A DNA stretch of 45,105 nt, from assembly GCF_030697925.1 (NCBI RefSeq), contig NZ_JAUYOJ010000159.1, positions 1 to 45,105 of the forward strand. Reading direction: 5' to 3'. Both the position numbers and the translations under genes were made by a program. Every line of letters starts with the position of its first letter. Position 1 is the first letter of the stretch. The notes under the pieces are model-generated. The model was not told the DNA's origin, did no database searches, and saw only the letters and a program-made list of their open reading frames with translations. Positions 6,888 through 14,347 of this stretch are shown one piece after another. The DNA comes from Phenylobacterium sp. Lineage in GTDB: Bacteria > Pseudomonadota > Alphaproteobacteria > Caulobacterales > Caulobacteraceae.

Positions 6888-7868
6888 ATGGATAGACGTC
6901 AGATCGGTCCCTTCGAAGTCTCGGCCATCGGGCTGGGCTGCATGAGCCTGTCCCACGCCTACGGCCCGCCGCCGCCGCGCGAACAGGCTCATCAGGTGCT
7001 GAAGGGGGCGCTGGACGCCGGCTATACCTTCTTCGACACCGCAGCGGTCTATGGGATCGGTCACAACGAGACCCTGGTGGGCGAGGTCCTGGGCCCGCAC
7101 CGCAAGGACTTCGTCCTGGCTTCGAAATGCGGCCTGACCAATGGCGACAAGCGCGAGCTGAACGGCCGGCCCGAGATCCTGAAGGCCACCTGCGAAGGTA
7201 GCCTGAAGCGGCTGGGGACCGACGTCATCGACCTCTACTACCTGCACCGCTGGGACAAGCGCGTGCCGATCGAGGAGAGCGTCGGCGCGCTCTCCGAACT
7301 GGTCGCCGAGGGCAAGATCAAGACGATCGGCCTGTCGGAGGTTTCCGCCGACACCTTGCGCCGGGCGCACGCCGTCCATCCCGTCACGGCGCTGCAGACC
7401 GAATATTCGCCCTGGACCCGCAATCCGGAGATCGCGGTGCTGGACGCCTGCCGCGAGCTGGGCGTGGCATTCGTGGCGTTCAGCCCGGTGGGCCGCGGCT
7501 TCCTGGCGGGCGGCGTCCCCGATCCGAGCGTGCTCAGCGAGGGGGACTTCCGCAAGGACATGCCGCGCTTCCAGGGCGAGGCCTTCGCCGCCAACCTGAA
7601 GCTCTACAAGGCTTTCGCGGCGCTCGCCGCCGAGGCCGGCTGCACCCCGGCCCAGCTCTGCCTGGCCTGGCTGCTGGCGAAGGATCCGATCATCGTGCCG
7701 ATCCCGGGCACCACCTCGCCGACCCACATGGCCGAGAACGCCAAGGCCGCCGAGGTGACGCTGTCAGTGGAAACCATCGCCAGGGTCGAGGCCCTGGTGA
7801 ACGAAAAGACCGTCACCGGTCCCCGTTACGCACCCGCCATGCAGGCCTCGATCGACACCGAGGGCTAG
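6888..7868 (+). CDS. Aldo/keto reductase
   Basis: The 326-residue protein is a full-length aldo/keto reductase, a TIM-barrel enzyme reducing aldehydes or ketones with NADPH in the cytoplasm. The catalytic tetrad is intact: Asp50 and Tyr55 in FFDTAAVYG, Lys80 in VLASKCG, and His120 in YYLHRWD. IPGTTSPTHMAENAKA near the C-terminus is the NADP phosphate-binding segment. It resembles the AKR13-like group (YghZ/YajO-like sequences common in soil bacteria); the substrate is unknown. The ATG at 6888 has GGAG eight bases upstream. The stop overlaps the stop of the convergent gene in CTAG at 7865-7868. Confidence 0.93.
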   Translation: MDRRQIGPFEVSAIGLGCMSLSHAYGPPPPREQAHQVLKGALDAGYTFFDTAAVYGIGHNETLVGEVLGPHRKDFVLASKCGLTNGDKRELNGRPEILKATCEGSLKRLGTDVIDLYYLHRWDKRVPIEESVGALSELVAEGKIKTIGLSEVSADTLRRAHAVHPVTALQTEYSPWTRNPEIAVLDACRELGVAFVAFSPVGRGFLAGGVPDPSVLSEGDFRKDMPRFQGEAFAANLKLYKAFAALAAEAGCTPAQLCLAWLLAKDPIIVPIPGTTSPTHMAENAKAAEVTLSVETIARVEALVNEKTVTGPRYAPAMQASIDTEG

Positions 7869-8074
7869 GCGGCTTCCAGGGTCTCCGAGGCGGTCTTCAG
7901 CGCCGCCTTGGCCAGGGTCATCGCGCGGTCGGCGACCTCCTCGGCGGGCAGATCGTGCAGGCCGCGGGGGCGCGGCAGGCTGATCTGGACGATGATCCCG
8001 TCGTCGGTCAGGACGGAGACGCCCACGACGGTCGGACTGACGGTGACGGACGGCGGAAGCGAAAGGTCGAGCAT
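7865..8074 (-). CDS. 69-residue hypothetical protein
   Basis: No family recognised. The protein starts MLDLSLPPSVTVSPTVVGVS, continues with a DDGIIVQISLPRP strand pair, and ends in an amphipathic helix with EEVADRAMTLAKAALKTASETL. There is no signal peptide or membrane span, so it is probably cytoplasmic. The ATG at 8072-8074 is preferred to an upstream in-frame ATG at 8119, which would add residues without hydrophobic or conserved pattern. Reality is supported by coding-like composition and by its stop lying in a 4-nt CTAG overlap with the aldo/keto reductase stop, an arrangement seen at four other confident convergent pairs here. Confidence 0.6.
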   Translation of the reverse strand: MLDLSLPPSVTVSPTVVGVSVLTDDGIIVQISLPRPRGLHDLPAEEVADRAMTLAKAALKTASETLEAA

Positions 8075-8174
8075 GTCTGCGTCTCCATTTCCCCAACGCC
8101 TGAGGATGTGGGACCGCACGCCCAGGATGTCCAGGCACGCTTTTATGACTTGGCGGGTAGGAACCTATTAGGGC

Positions 8175-8990
8175 TCAGGCCTGGGCGTCCTCGCCGAACA
8201 ACTCTTCGTGCTTGGCGTGGATGGCGGGCCAGAGGTCGGCGGCCTCCGGCACGTCGAGGTCGAAGTCGCGCTTCAGCACGCCGACGAACTCCTCGGCCGA
8301 ATTGAGCAGTCGGGTTTCCTTGCCGTCCGGTCGGATGCGGCGATGGGCGCGGCCCAGCAGGCTGACGATGCCGTCCGGGGTATGGCGGAAGGCGAGCGCG
8401 GTTTGGACGAAGATCGACTCCTGCGAGGTCGAGAGCCACCGGCAGGTGGCGTTCAGTTGGTCGGGTGAGGCCGGCGCCTGGGTAAAGTCGAAATAGGGCG
8501 CCCCGCCGTTGGCGTGGTTGTGGAATCGCAGCCATTCGCCGTCCAGGTTCTCCAGCCGGAACCGGTAGCCGGCGCACTCATGCGCCCGGAAGGTCATCGG
8601 GAAGGGCTCGAGGATGCCGTCGCCGAAGCCCACATCGGCGATATAGGGCTGGTCGAGTTCGACCCGCAGGACCAGGTGGTTGCCCAGCGGACGGTCGTCG
8701 CGCTCCCCACGGGCCACGGAGCCCGACATCCGCGTGATCGAGAAGCCGATCTCCTGCAGCACCGCGCCCAGCAGGCCGTTCATCTCGTAGCACCAGCCGC
8801 CGCGCCGCCGGGTGACCAGCTTGTCGAAGGCCGCCGCCGGATCGAGCGTCATCGGCCGTCCGAACTGGACGTCGAGATTCTCATAGGGGATCGCCCGCAG
8901 GTGACCGCGGTGCAGAGCGGTCAGGGTCGCCAGGTCCGGCCTGGCGCGGCCCGAGAAGCCGATGCGGTCGAAATAGGCCTGGACGTCCAC
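8175..8990 (-). CDS. Arylamine N-acetyltransferase
   Basis: The 271-residue protein is a complete NAT enzyme, transferring acetyl from acetyl-CoA to arylamines, arylhydrazines or related amines in the cytoplasm. The Cys-His-Asp triad is visible: Cys67 in RRGGWCYEMN, His105 in LGNHLVLRV and Asp119 in YIADVGFGD. The IPYENLDVQFGRP block at 34-46 is also typical. NAT genes are widespread in soil bacteria and handle xenobiotic amines or act in secondary metabolism. It stands alone on the minus strand; a 100-base gap follows it and 59 bases precede it. Confidence 0.94.
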   Translation of the reverse strand: MDVQAYFDRIGFSGRARPDLATLTALHRGHLRAIPYENLDVQFGRPMTLDPAAAFDKLVTRRRGGWCYEMNGLLGAVLQEIGFSITRMSGSVARGERDDRPLGNHLVLRVELDQPYIADVGFGDGILEPFPMTFRAHECAGYRFRLENLDGEWLRFHNHANGGAPYFDFTQAPASPDQLNATCRWLSTSQESIFVQTALAFRHTPDGIVSLLGRAHRRIRPDGKETRLLNSAEEFVGVLKRDFDLDVPEAADLWPAIHAKHEELFGEDAQA

Positions 8991-9049
8991 GGCGATCCCC
9001 TGAGCTCACGGGCCCAGGCTAGAGGGGAACGCCACGCCAAGCCAGCCGA

Positions 9050-9289
9050 TCACCAGGTCTCGGGCGAATCCGGCGGGCCGATGTCGACGTCCTCGTCGGG
9101 GGAGACGTCGGCGACGCCCGGCAATCCGCGAATGCGCTCGGCCAGGGCCTCGTCGGCGCTGCCCATCAGGACGCCGATGTCGTCGAGCTGCTGATCGATG
9201 GAGAAGCCTTGGTCAGACAGGGTCTTGGCGATCTCGGGCAGCGACCGCTCGGGGGCGGCGGTCACCACCCAGCGCTTGGCGTCGGCCAT
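9050..9289 (-). CDS. Standalone I9-like (subtilisin propeptide) inhibitor
   Basis: The 79-residue protein has the layout of an inhibitor-I9 prodomain: RWVVTAAPERSL as first strand, helix SLPEIAKTLSDQGF, strand IDQQLDDIGVLMGSAD, helix EALAERIRGL, then PGVADVSPDEDVDIGPPDS. The helix-plus-GV-x-x-V-x-x-D ending is the I9 signature. There is no signal peptide. It is preceded by an excellent AGGAGGT ribosome site and lies 58 bases downstream of the subtilase gene on the same strand, so the pair is probably one operon. Freestanding I9 proteins act as chaperones or inhibitors of subtilases. The assignment is by pattern and context and has not been checked against a profile. Confidence 0.6.
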   Translation of the reverse strand: MADAKRWVVTAAPERSLPEIAKTLSDQGFSIDQQLDDIGVLMGSADEALAERIRGLPGVADVSPDEDVDIGPPDSPETW

Positions 9290-9309
9290 GCTTACCTCCT
9301 ACCGAAAGG

Positions 9310-9339
9310 ACGCCCGCCGCCCCGGGGGGCTGCGGGCGT
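9310..9339 (-). promoter_or_regulatory. Strong hairpin between subtilase and inhibitor genes
   Basis: ACGCCCGC (9310-9317) pairs with GCGGGCGT (9332-9339), and inside it GCCCC pairs with GGGGC around two bases. It fills most of the 58-base gap between the subtilase stop and the inhibitor ribosome site. No T-run follows, so it may be a partial terminator, or an mRNA-processing or stability element setting the protease:inhibitor ratio. Confidence 0.5.
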
Positions 9340-9347
9340 GACCTCAA

Positions 9348-10661
9348 TCAGGCCGGCGCCTGGACCAATCCAGCGCCCACCCGCGTACGGGGATAGGGCA
9401 GCGGACGGGCGGTGGCGATCAGCTTGTTCCACAGCGCCTGGCCGCGCAGGTTGGGGTGGGTCTGCGCCCAGAGGGCCGCGCAGCCCGCCACATGCGGTGT
9501 GGCCATGCTGGTGCCGCTCTTGACGCCGTAACGGGTCGGCCGCGGCACGGAGGAATAGACATCCCGGCCAGGGGCGGCGATTTCGATCTTCCCGAAGCAG
9601 GAGAAGCTCGAAGGGGCCAGGTTCGGGTCGAGCGAGGCCACCGCCATGATGGTCGGCGAATTGGCCGGCGATCCGGTCGGTCCGGCATGGTTGCCGGCGG
9701 CGGCGACGATCAGGCAGCCCCGCAGGAGCGCGGCGCGGCCCGCGGCCGTGTAGGCGGCCTGGACCGGCGAGGCCGAACCCAGCGACATCGAGATCACCGC
9801 GCACTGGTTGGCGATCGCCCAGTTCATGCCGGCGAGCACGCTGCCCGTGGTGCCGGAGCCGGAATTGGTCAGGACCTTGCCGGGATAGATCGGCGCCTTG
9901 TAGGCGATGCCGTAGCGCGGCGTGACGCCGGGCGGGGCGAGCGGACCCGCCGCCGTGCCGATGCAATGGGTGCCGTGGCTATGGAGGTCCTGCACCGGTT
10001 GGCCGACGAAGGTCTGGGCGAAGAACTGCCGGCCCGTGAAGTCGGGATGGCCCAGGTCCATGCCGGTGTCGAGCACTGCTACCCGGATCCCCGCGCCGCT
10101 GCGGGAACTGGGCGGAACCTTGCAGCGGGCCAGACCCCAGGTCGCGCCCAGCACCTCGGCCTCGACATCGGAGTCGGGCTCGATGTCTTCCAACTGCTCG
10201 AAGTCCATGACGATGACGTCGACCGCGCGCCGGAACCCGCGCAAATATTCGGTGGCCACATTATCGGCGAAGGCGAAATATTCCGGTTCCACCGCCTCGA
10301 TCGGGCTGTCCGCGGCCAGGGCCTCGACGGCGCTGACGCGCGACTGCTGGAGCGCCGCGGCGCTGACCACCGCCACGCCGATTTCCGGCAGGACGAAGGC
10401 GTCGGCGTCCCCGAGATCGGCGATGCTGATGTCCTGGTCGGCGAAGTCGCGTGCGTCCGCCATTCGCAGGCCGTCGGCCTGTAGGGAGGAGGTTCCGCTC
10501 TCCAGCGCCCCTTCCTTGTAGGTGATCACATAACGGCCGGTCTGAAGCTCTTCGCCACCGCTGTCCTGCAGGGCCGCCATGCGCATGTTGTCGATACCGG
10601 CGCCGTTGGCGCCAGCGCCGTTCGCGGCGTGATCGCCGCCGTTGGTAGGATTCTTAGCCAC
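9348..10661 (-). CDS. S8 family serine peptidase (subtilase)
   Basis: The 437-residue protein has an N-terminal region of about 180 residues with GRYVITYKEGAL near 42 and an EAVEPEYFAFAD near 122-133 that looks like a built-in I9-type prodomain end. The catalytic domain follows: Asp198 in VAVLDTGMDLGHPD, His229 in HSHGTHCIGT, oxyanion Asn323 in VAAAGNHAG, and Ser385 in SGTSMATPHVAG. All catalytic residues are present. The extreme N-terminus is Asn/Gly/Ala-rich with no hydrophobic signal peptide, so it is either cytoplasmic or exported by a non-Sec route. It precedes the I9-like gene on the same strand. Function beyond proteolysis is unknown. Confidence 0.92.
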   Translation of the reverse strand: MAKNPTNGGDHAANGAGANGAGIDNMRMAALQDSGGEELQTGRYVITYKEGALESGTSSLQADGLRMADARDFADQDISIADLGDADAFVLPEIGVAVVSAAALQQSRVSAVEALAADSPIEAVEPEYFAFADNVATEYLRGFRRAVDVIVMDFEQLEDIEPDSDVEAEVLGATWGLARCKVPPSSRSGAGIRVAVLDTGMDLGHPDFTGRQFFAQTFVGQPVQDLHSHGTHCIGTAAGPLAPPGVTPRYGIAYKAPIYPGKVLTNSGSGTTGSVLAGMNWAIANQCAVISMSLGSASPVQAAYTAAGRAALLRGCLIVAAAGNHAGPTGSPANSPTIMAVASLDPNLAPSSFSCFGKIEIAAPGRDVYSSVPRPTRYGVKSGTSMATPHVAGCAALWAQTHPNLRGQALWNKLIATARPLPYPRTRVGAGLVQAPA

Positions 10662-10775
10662 GTTGCTTCCCTTCCAAGATGGGTGAACGGACCTTGATGT
10701 CGCTGCTCAGGCCTAGCCTTCGTCTATGCCATATCCCACACACAGCGGCGCCGCCCCCGTACGCACAGGGTCCAG

Positions 10776-10801
10776 GTGAACGACAATCGATTTTCGTGAA
10801 C
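10776..10801. promoter_or_regulatory. Near-perfect palindrome upstream of the subtilase gene
   Basis: CGACAATCGATTTTCG (10781-10796) is a 16-bp palindrome with a single mismatched pair, centred on ATCGAT, and flanked on both sides by a GTGAAC direct repeat (10776-10781 and 10796-10801). It lies about 115 bases upstream of the subtilase ATG and is a plausible operator. I cannot name the regulator. Confidence 0.35.
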
Positions 10802-10875
10802 TTGAAGTCGCAATAGCGGCTTCTGACGCTTTACAGACTACGCGAATCGCGGGTCAGTTGCAAGATTAAGCCAGA

Positions 10876-10900
10876 CACGCATGGCGTTCACGCCTGCGTG
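10876..10900 (-). terminator. Stem-loop after the flavin oxidoreductase gene
   Basis: CACGCA-t-GGCG (10876-10886) pairs with CGCC-TGCGTG (10891-10900) around TTCA, ten base pairs with a one-base bulge. It lies 19 bases past the stop of the minus-strand gene ending at 10919. The bases after it on the minus strand are only weakly T-rich. Confidence 0.45.
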
Positions 10901-10918
10901 ATGATGGGCGCCGCCCCC

Positions 10919-12133
10919 TCATTCGGCGGGGGGTTTCGCTCCGCCGGTGATCATCTCGACGATCTCGGGCCGGATGTTCTCGGAGCCCTTCTCCATCATG
11001 TGCTGGACGATCCGCGCGCCGACGGCGGCCTGCATCTGGCCGGTGAACTCGGCCTTGTTGGACTTCACCCAGTCCATGGAGGCCTGGCGGTTGAGGTTCA
11101 GATCCTGGAAGCGGGGCGCCACATAGCGCGCGAACAGCTCGTAGGACTTCTTCGTCGCTGTCCAGTCGGCCCAGTTGTGGGCCATGAACAGGAAGGCGCC
11201 GAAGCCTTTGCTTTCGTCCAGGAGCTGCTGGATCTTGGCCGCCGCGTCGTCGGGCGTGCCGATCACCGCCATTCCGGACTCTATCAGGGCCTCGACGGGG
11301 TTCTCGGCGTCCGCCGGCACGATCGGCAGGTTGGCGATCTCGCGGAAGTAGTAGATCCACTTCTCCAGGCCGAAGCGGACGTCGGCCATGGCCTGCTCGC
11401 GGGTCTCGGCGATGTGCATGGGGCCGACCAGCCGCCAGGCGCGGCGGTCCATGGTCTGACCGTGGTCCCTGGCCTGCTCCTCGGCCACCGCCCAGTTGGA
11501 GGCCAGGGCGTTGAAGCCGCCCGTCGAGGTCGCGCCCAGGGACAGCAGGCCCGCACCATGCTTGCCCGCCGCCCGCGCGCCGGTCGGGGAGACCTGGCTG
11601 GCCACCGCGATCTCGACGCTGGGCCGCGAATAGGGGGTCATCTGCAGGCAGGCGTTGGCGAGTTCGAACCAGTCGGATTTGTGGGTGACCGTTTCGCCGC
11701 GCAGCAGGGGAACAAGGACGTCCAGGGCCTCGTCCATGCGATCGCGCTGCTTGGAGGGCGGAATGCCCATCATGAAGGCGTCGGAGACCAGGGCGCCGGG
11801 ACCGACGCCGAACATCACCCGGCCACGGGTCATGTGGTCGAGCTGGTTGATACGGTCGGCCAGCATCAGGGGGTGGTGATAGGGCAGGGACGAGACCCCA
11901 GTGCCCAGGCGGATGTGCTTGGTGCGCTCCGCCGCGGCGGCGATGAACACCTCGGGCGAGGCGATAAGCTCATAGGCGGCGGAGTGGTGCTCGCCGATCC
12001 AGGCCTCGTCATAGCCGAGCTGGTCCATCCACTGGACGAGTTCGAGGTCGCGCTGGATGGCCAGCGTCGGGTTCTCCTCAATGGGATGGAACGGCGCGAT
12101 GAAGGCGCCGAAACGCAGCTTGTCTCCGAGCAT
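10919..12133 (-). CDS. LLM-class (luciferase-like) flavin-dependent monooxygenase
   Basis: The 404-residue protein is a bacterial-luciferase-fold TIM-barrel flavoenzyme. Characteristic segments are RDLELVQWMDQLGYDEAWIGEHH near 28-50, IRLGTGVSSLPYHHPLMLADRINQLDHMTRGRVMFGVGPG, and VIGTPDDAAAKIQQL later. Such proteins use FMN or F420, usually reduced by a partner, to oxidise small organics; closest remembered relatives are limonene-type and alkanal monooxygenases. The length is at the upper end, with an extended C-terminus ending VEMITGGAKPPAE. The ATG at 12131-12133 has GGAGGG seven bases upstream. No flavin reductase gene is adjacent. It is a single-gene unit with its own terminator-like stem-loop. 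Confidence 0.9.
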   Translation of the reverse strand: MLGDKLRFGAFIAPFHPIEENPTLAIQRDLELVQWMDQLGYDEAWIGEHHSAAYELIASPEVFIAAAAERTKHIRLGTGVSSLPYHHPLMLADRINQLDHMTRGRVMFGVGPGALVSDAFMMGIPPSKQRDRMDEALDVLVPLLRGETVTHKSDWFELANACLQMTPYSRPSVEIAVASQVSPTGARAAGKHGAGLLSLGATSTGGFNALASNWAVAEEQARDHGQTMDRRAWRLVGPMHIAETREQAMADVRFGLEKWIYYFREIANLPIVPADAENPVEALIESGMAVIGTPDDAAAKIQQLLDESKGFGAFLFMAHNWADWTATKKSYELFARYVAPRFQDLNLNRQASMDWVKSNKAEFTGQMQAAVGARIVQHMMEKGSENIRPEIVEMITGGAKPPAE

Positions 12134-12322
12134 GTGAGCCCTCCCTGGATGTGTTTTGGCCGACCTTAACGCCGATTACGCGAGGGACGCCTAGGGGAAT
12201 GCTTTAGGCGGCCGGTCCGCGGTGTAGCGGGGCATCTCGCGCCTTTGGAAATTCCACGAGCCGTGGCAGGAACGCCCCTCGCAGGCGCTCAACATGAGCG
12301 GCGCCGCAGGGTTCCGACGCCG

Positions 12323-13138
12323 ATGAACTACCGCCACGCCTTCCATGCCGGGAACTTCGCCGACCTGGTCAAGCATGCTGCCCTGCTGGATCTGCTCTCC
12401 CGGATGCCTCGGCCGTTGACCGTGATCGACACCCATGCCGGCCGCGGGCTCTACGACCTGTCCGGCGACGAGGCGCAGCGCTCCGGCGAGGCCCGGGCGG
12501 GGATCGGCCAGCTGATGAAGGCCAAGGATCTGCCGGCGGCGCTCCAGCCCCTGCGCGACGCGGTCGGCCAGCTGAACGGCGGCGGGCCGGCGCGGCTCTA
12601 TCCGGGCTCGCCTCTGCTGATCGCCGGCGCCCTGCGCAAGGGCGACAGCCACCTCGCCTGCGAACTGCGGCCCGAGGAGCATGCGGCCCTGACCCAGGCC
12701 CTGACCCCCTGGCCGGCGGCGCGGGCGGTCTGCGCCGACGGCTATGCCGAAGTGGTGGCCAGACTGCCGCGCGACGGCGAGGCCCTGGTGCTGATCGATC
12801 CGCCGTTCGAGAAGGCCGACGACTACCACCGGTGCGTAGAGACCCTTGGCGCCGTCACGGCCCGGAACCCCCGGGCCGTGACCCTGGTCTGGCTGCCGCT
12901 CAAGGATCTGGAGACCTTCGACAGCTTCGTGCGCGACGCCGAGGACGCTGGGGTCGGACCGCTGCTGATCGCCGAGGCGCGGATGCGGCCCCTGAGCGAT
13001 CCCATGAAGATGAACGGCTGCGCCCTGGTCGTGGCCAATGCGCCTGACGGCATGGCCCAGACCCTGCAATCGATCTGCGACTGGACAGTGGGCGCCCTGG
13101 GGCAGGGCGGGACGGCGCGAATCTGGACCGCCACCTAA
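12323..13138 (+). CDS. rlmJ: 23S rRNA (adenine(2030)-N6)-methyltransferase
   Basis: The 271-residue protein is RlmJ, which methylates N6 of A2030 in 23S rRNA with S-adenosylmethionine. The diagnostic start MNYRHAFHAGNFADLVKH is intact, the SAM loop is TVIDTHAGRGLYDL at 33-46, and the catalytic DPPF motif (159-162, LVLIDPPFEKADD) is present. SDPMKMNGCALVVAN near the C-terminus also matches the family. The ATG at 12323 is where homology starts; its ribosome site is weak (CAGGG 12 bases upstream), and the 26 codons open before it are not family-like. A 189-base divergent region separates it from the flavin oxidoreductase gene. Confidence 0.95.
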   Translation: MNYRHAFHAGNFADLVKHAALLDLLSRMPRPLTVIDTHAGRGLYDLSGDEAQRSGEARAGIGQLMKAKDLPAALQPLRDAVGQLNGGGPARLYPGSPLLIAGALRKGDSHLACELRPEEHAALTQALTPWPAARAVCADGYAEVVARLPRDGEALVLIDPPFEKADDYHRCVETLGAVTARNPRAVTLVWLPLKDLETFDSFVRDAEDAGVGPLLIAEARMRPLSDPMKMNGCALVVANAPDGMAQTLQSICDWTVGALGQGGTARIWTAT

Positions 13139-13214
13139 GGTTCATTTTGCGCTTGCGAAGAGATCGACTAGGATTTGCTGCATCGCACAAACCTTAGCCG
13201 TTTGGAGGCGTCCA

Positions 13215-13664
13215 TTGATCCCGTCGCAAACCCTTCCCGAGTCCCCCTCGGAGCTTAAGTTCGATCCCAAGAGCGCGATCTATGTGCCACTGGGTGCGGC
13301 CTCGCCGTTCTGGTTCCTCTATGCTGGCGCGGCCTCGGCCGGCGTCGCCTATTGGTGGCTCAGCCGCTGGCGGGAGGCGACGAACCTCGAGGCCCTGTTT
13401 GCGACGGCGCCCGCCGTAGCCGCGCTCGAGGCGCCCCAGGAACCGGTCCTCGAGGCCGCTCTGGTCGCTGAGCCCGAGGTCGAGATCCCGCAACCGGTCG
13501 TGGCGGCCGAGCCCGAACCTGAGCCAGCCTTCGTCGCGGTCGCAGAACTCCTGGCCGACCCTGAACCGTTGGTCGAGGCCGCACCCGCGCCCGAACCCGA
13601 GCTGGCGGCGCCCAAGCCGAAGGCGCCTCGCGCCACCCGTTCCGCCCTCGACGACCCCGCCTAA
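13215..13664 (+). CDS. Single-span membrane protein with Ala/Pro/Glu-rich tail
   Basis: No family recognised. The start is a TTG at 13215 with a strong GGAGG six bases upstream (13204-13208); no ATG fits. The 149-residue product has about 30 polar residues, one membrane span (PFWFLYAGAASAGVAYWWL), and then a long acidic low-complexity tail rich in Ala, Pro, Glu and Val with repeated EPE motifs. It ends in a basic patch PKPKAPRATR. The layout suits an inner-membrane anchor with a disordered extension, as in TonB, FtsN or apolar-organising polar proteins, but nothing specific can be claimed. It lies 76 bases after rlmJ and 65 bases before the sugar transferase. Confidence 0.75.
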   Translation: MIPSQTLPESPSELKFDPKSAIYVPLGAASPFWFLYAGAASAGVAYWWLSRWREATNLEALFATAPAVAALEAPQEPVLEAALVAEPEVEIPQPVVAAEPEPEPAFVAVAELLADPEPLVEAAPAPEPELAAPKPKAPRATRSALDDPA

Positions 13665-13729
13665 GCTTGGCGGGCGGGCGCCTGCCGCGCTAAGGCTCTC
13701 CCCGCACCCGAGGGACGGTGGGAGGAGCA

Positions 13730-14293
13730 GTGGTCAAGCGGGCGTTCGACATCGTGACGGCCCTGGCGGGGTTGGTCCTGCTTTCGCCGGTGCTCGCCGC
13801 CGTGGCGATCGCCGTGCGCCTGGAGAGCCCAGGCCCGGCCCTGCACTGGTCGCGGCGGGTCGGGCGGGGCAACGACCTGTTCGCCATGCCGAAGTTCCGC
13901 ACCATGCGGATCGGCGCGCCTGACGTGGCGACCCATCTCCTGGCCGACGCCACCGATTGGGTTACGCCGCTGGGCGGCTTCCTGCGGCGCTCCAGCCTGG
14001 ACGAGCTGCCCCAGCTCTGGAGCGTCCTGACCGGCGATATGAGCCTGGTGGGGCCCAGGCCGGCCCTGTTCAATCAGGACGACCTGGTGGCCCTGCGAAC
14101 TGCGGCCGGGGTGGAGGTCCTGCGGCCCGGCCTCACCGGCTGGGCGCAGATCAACGGCCGCGACACCCTGCCCATCGCCGACAAGGCGCGGCTGGACGCC
14201 GACTACCTGGCGCGGCGCAGCTTCCTGCTGGATCTCAAGATCATCGCCCTGACCGGTCTGGCCGCGGTTTCCGGCCACGGCGTGCGCCATTGA
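13730..14293 (+). CDS. Undecaprenyl-phosphate sugar-1-phosphate transferase (bacterial sugar transferase)
   Basis: The 187-residue protein is a minimal polyisoprenyl-phosphate sugar transferase: one N-terminal membrane hairpin (FDIVTALAGLVLLSPVLAAVAIAV), then PKFRTMR (54-60), the catalytic SLDELPQLW block (89-97), VGPRP (108-112) and GLTGWAQINGR (134-144). It moves a sugar-1-phosphate from UDP-sugar to undecaprenyl phosphate at the inner membrane and so starts a polysaccharide or glycan repeat. It lacks the extra N-terminal spans of WcaJ/WbaP. The GTG at 13730 is chosen for the GGAGGAG just before it; an earlier GTG at 13718 lies before that site. No other polysaccharide genes are immediately adjacent. 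Confidence 0.9.
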   Translation: MVKRAFDIVTALAGLVLLSPVLAAVAIAVRLESPGPALHWSRRVGRGNDLFAMPKFRTMRIGAPDVATHLLADATDWVTPLGGFLRRSSLDELPQLWSVLTGDMSLVGPRPALFNQDDLVALRTAAGVEVLRPGLTGWAQINGRDTLPIADKARLDADYLARRSFLLDLKIIALTGLAAVSGHGVRH

Positions 14294-14347
14294 GGCGGTA
14301 ACCTAACCGGCGGTTCGCGCGTTTTGGGGAGTCTCCGGAGCGCCAGC

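Noticed and set aside
12134..12322. CtrA site (TTAA-N7-TTAA) in the rlmJ upstream region
   Set aside because: Only one TTAA half-site near 12166; the second half reads TACG.
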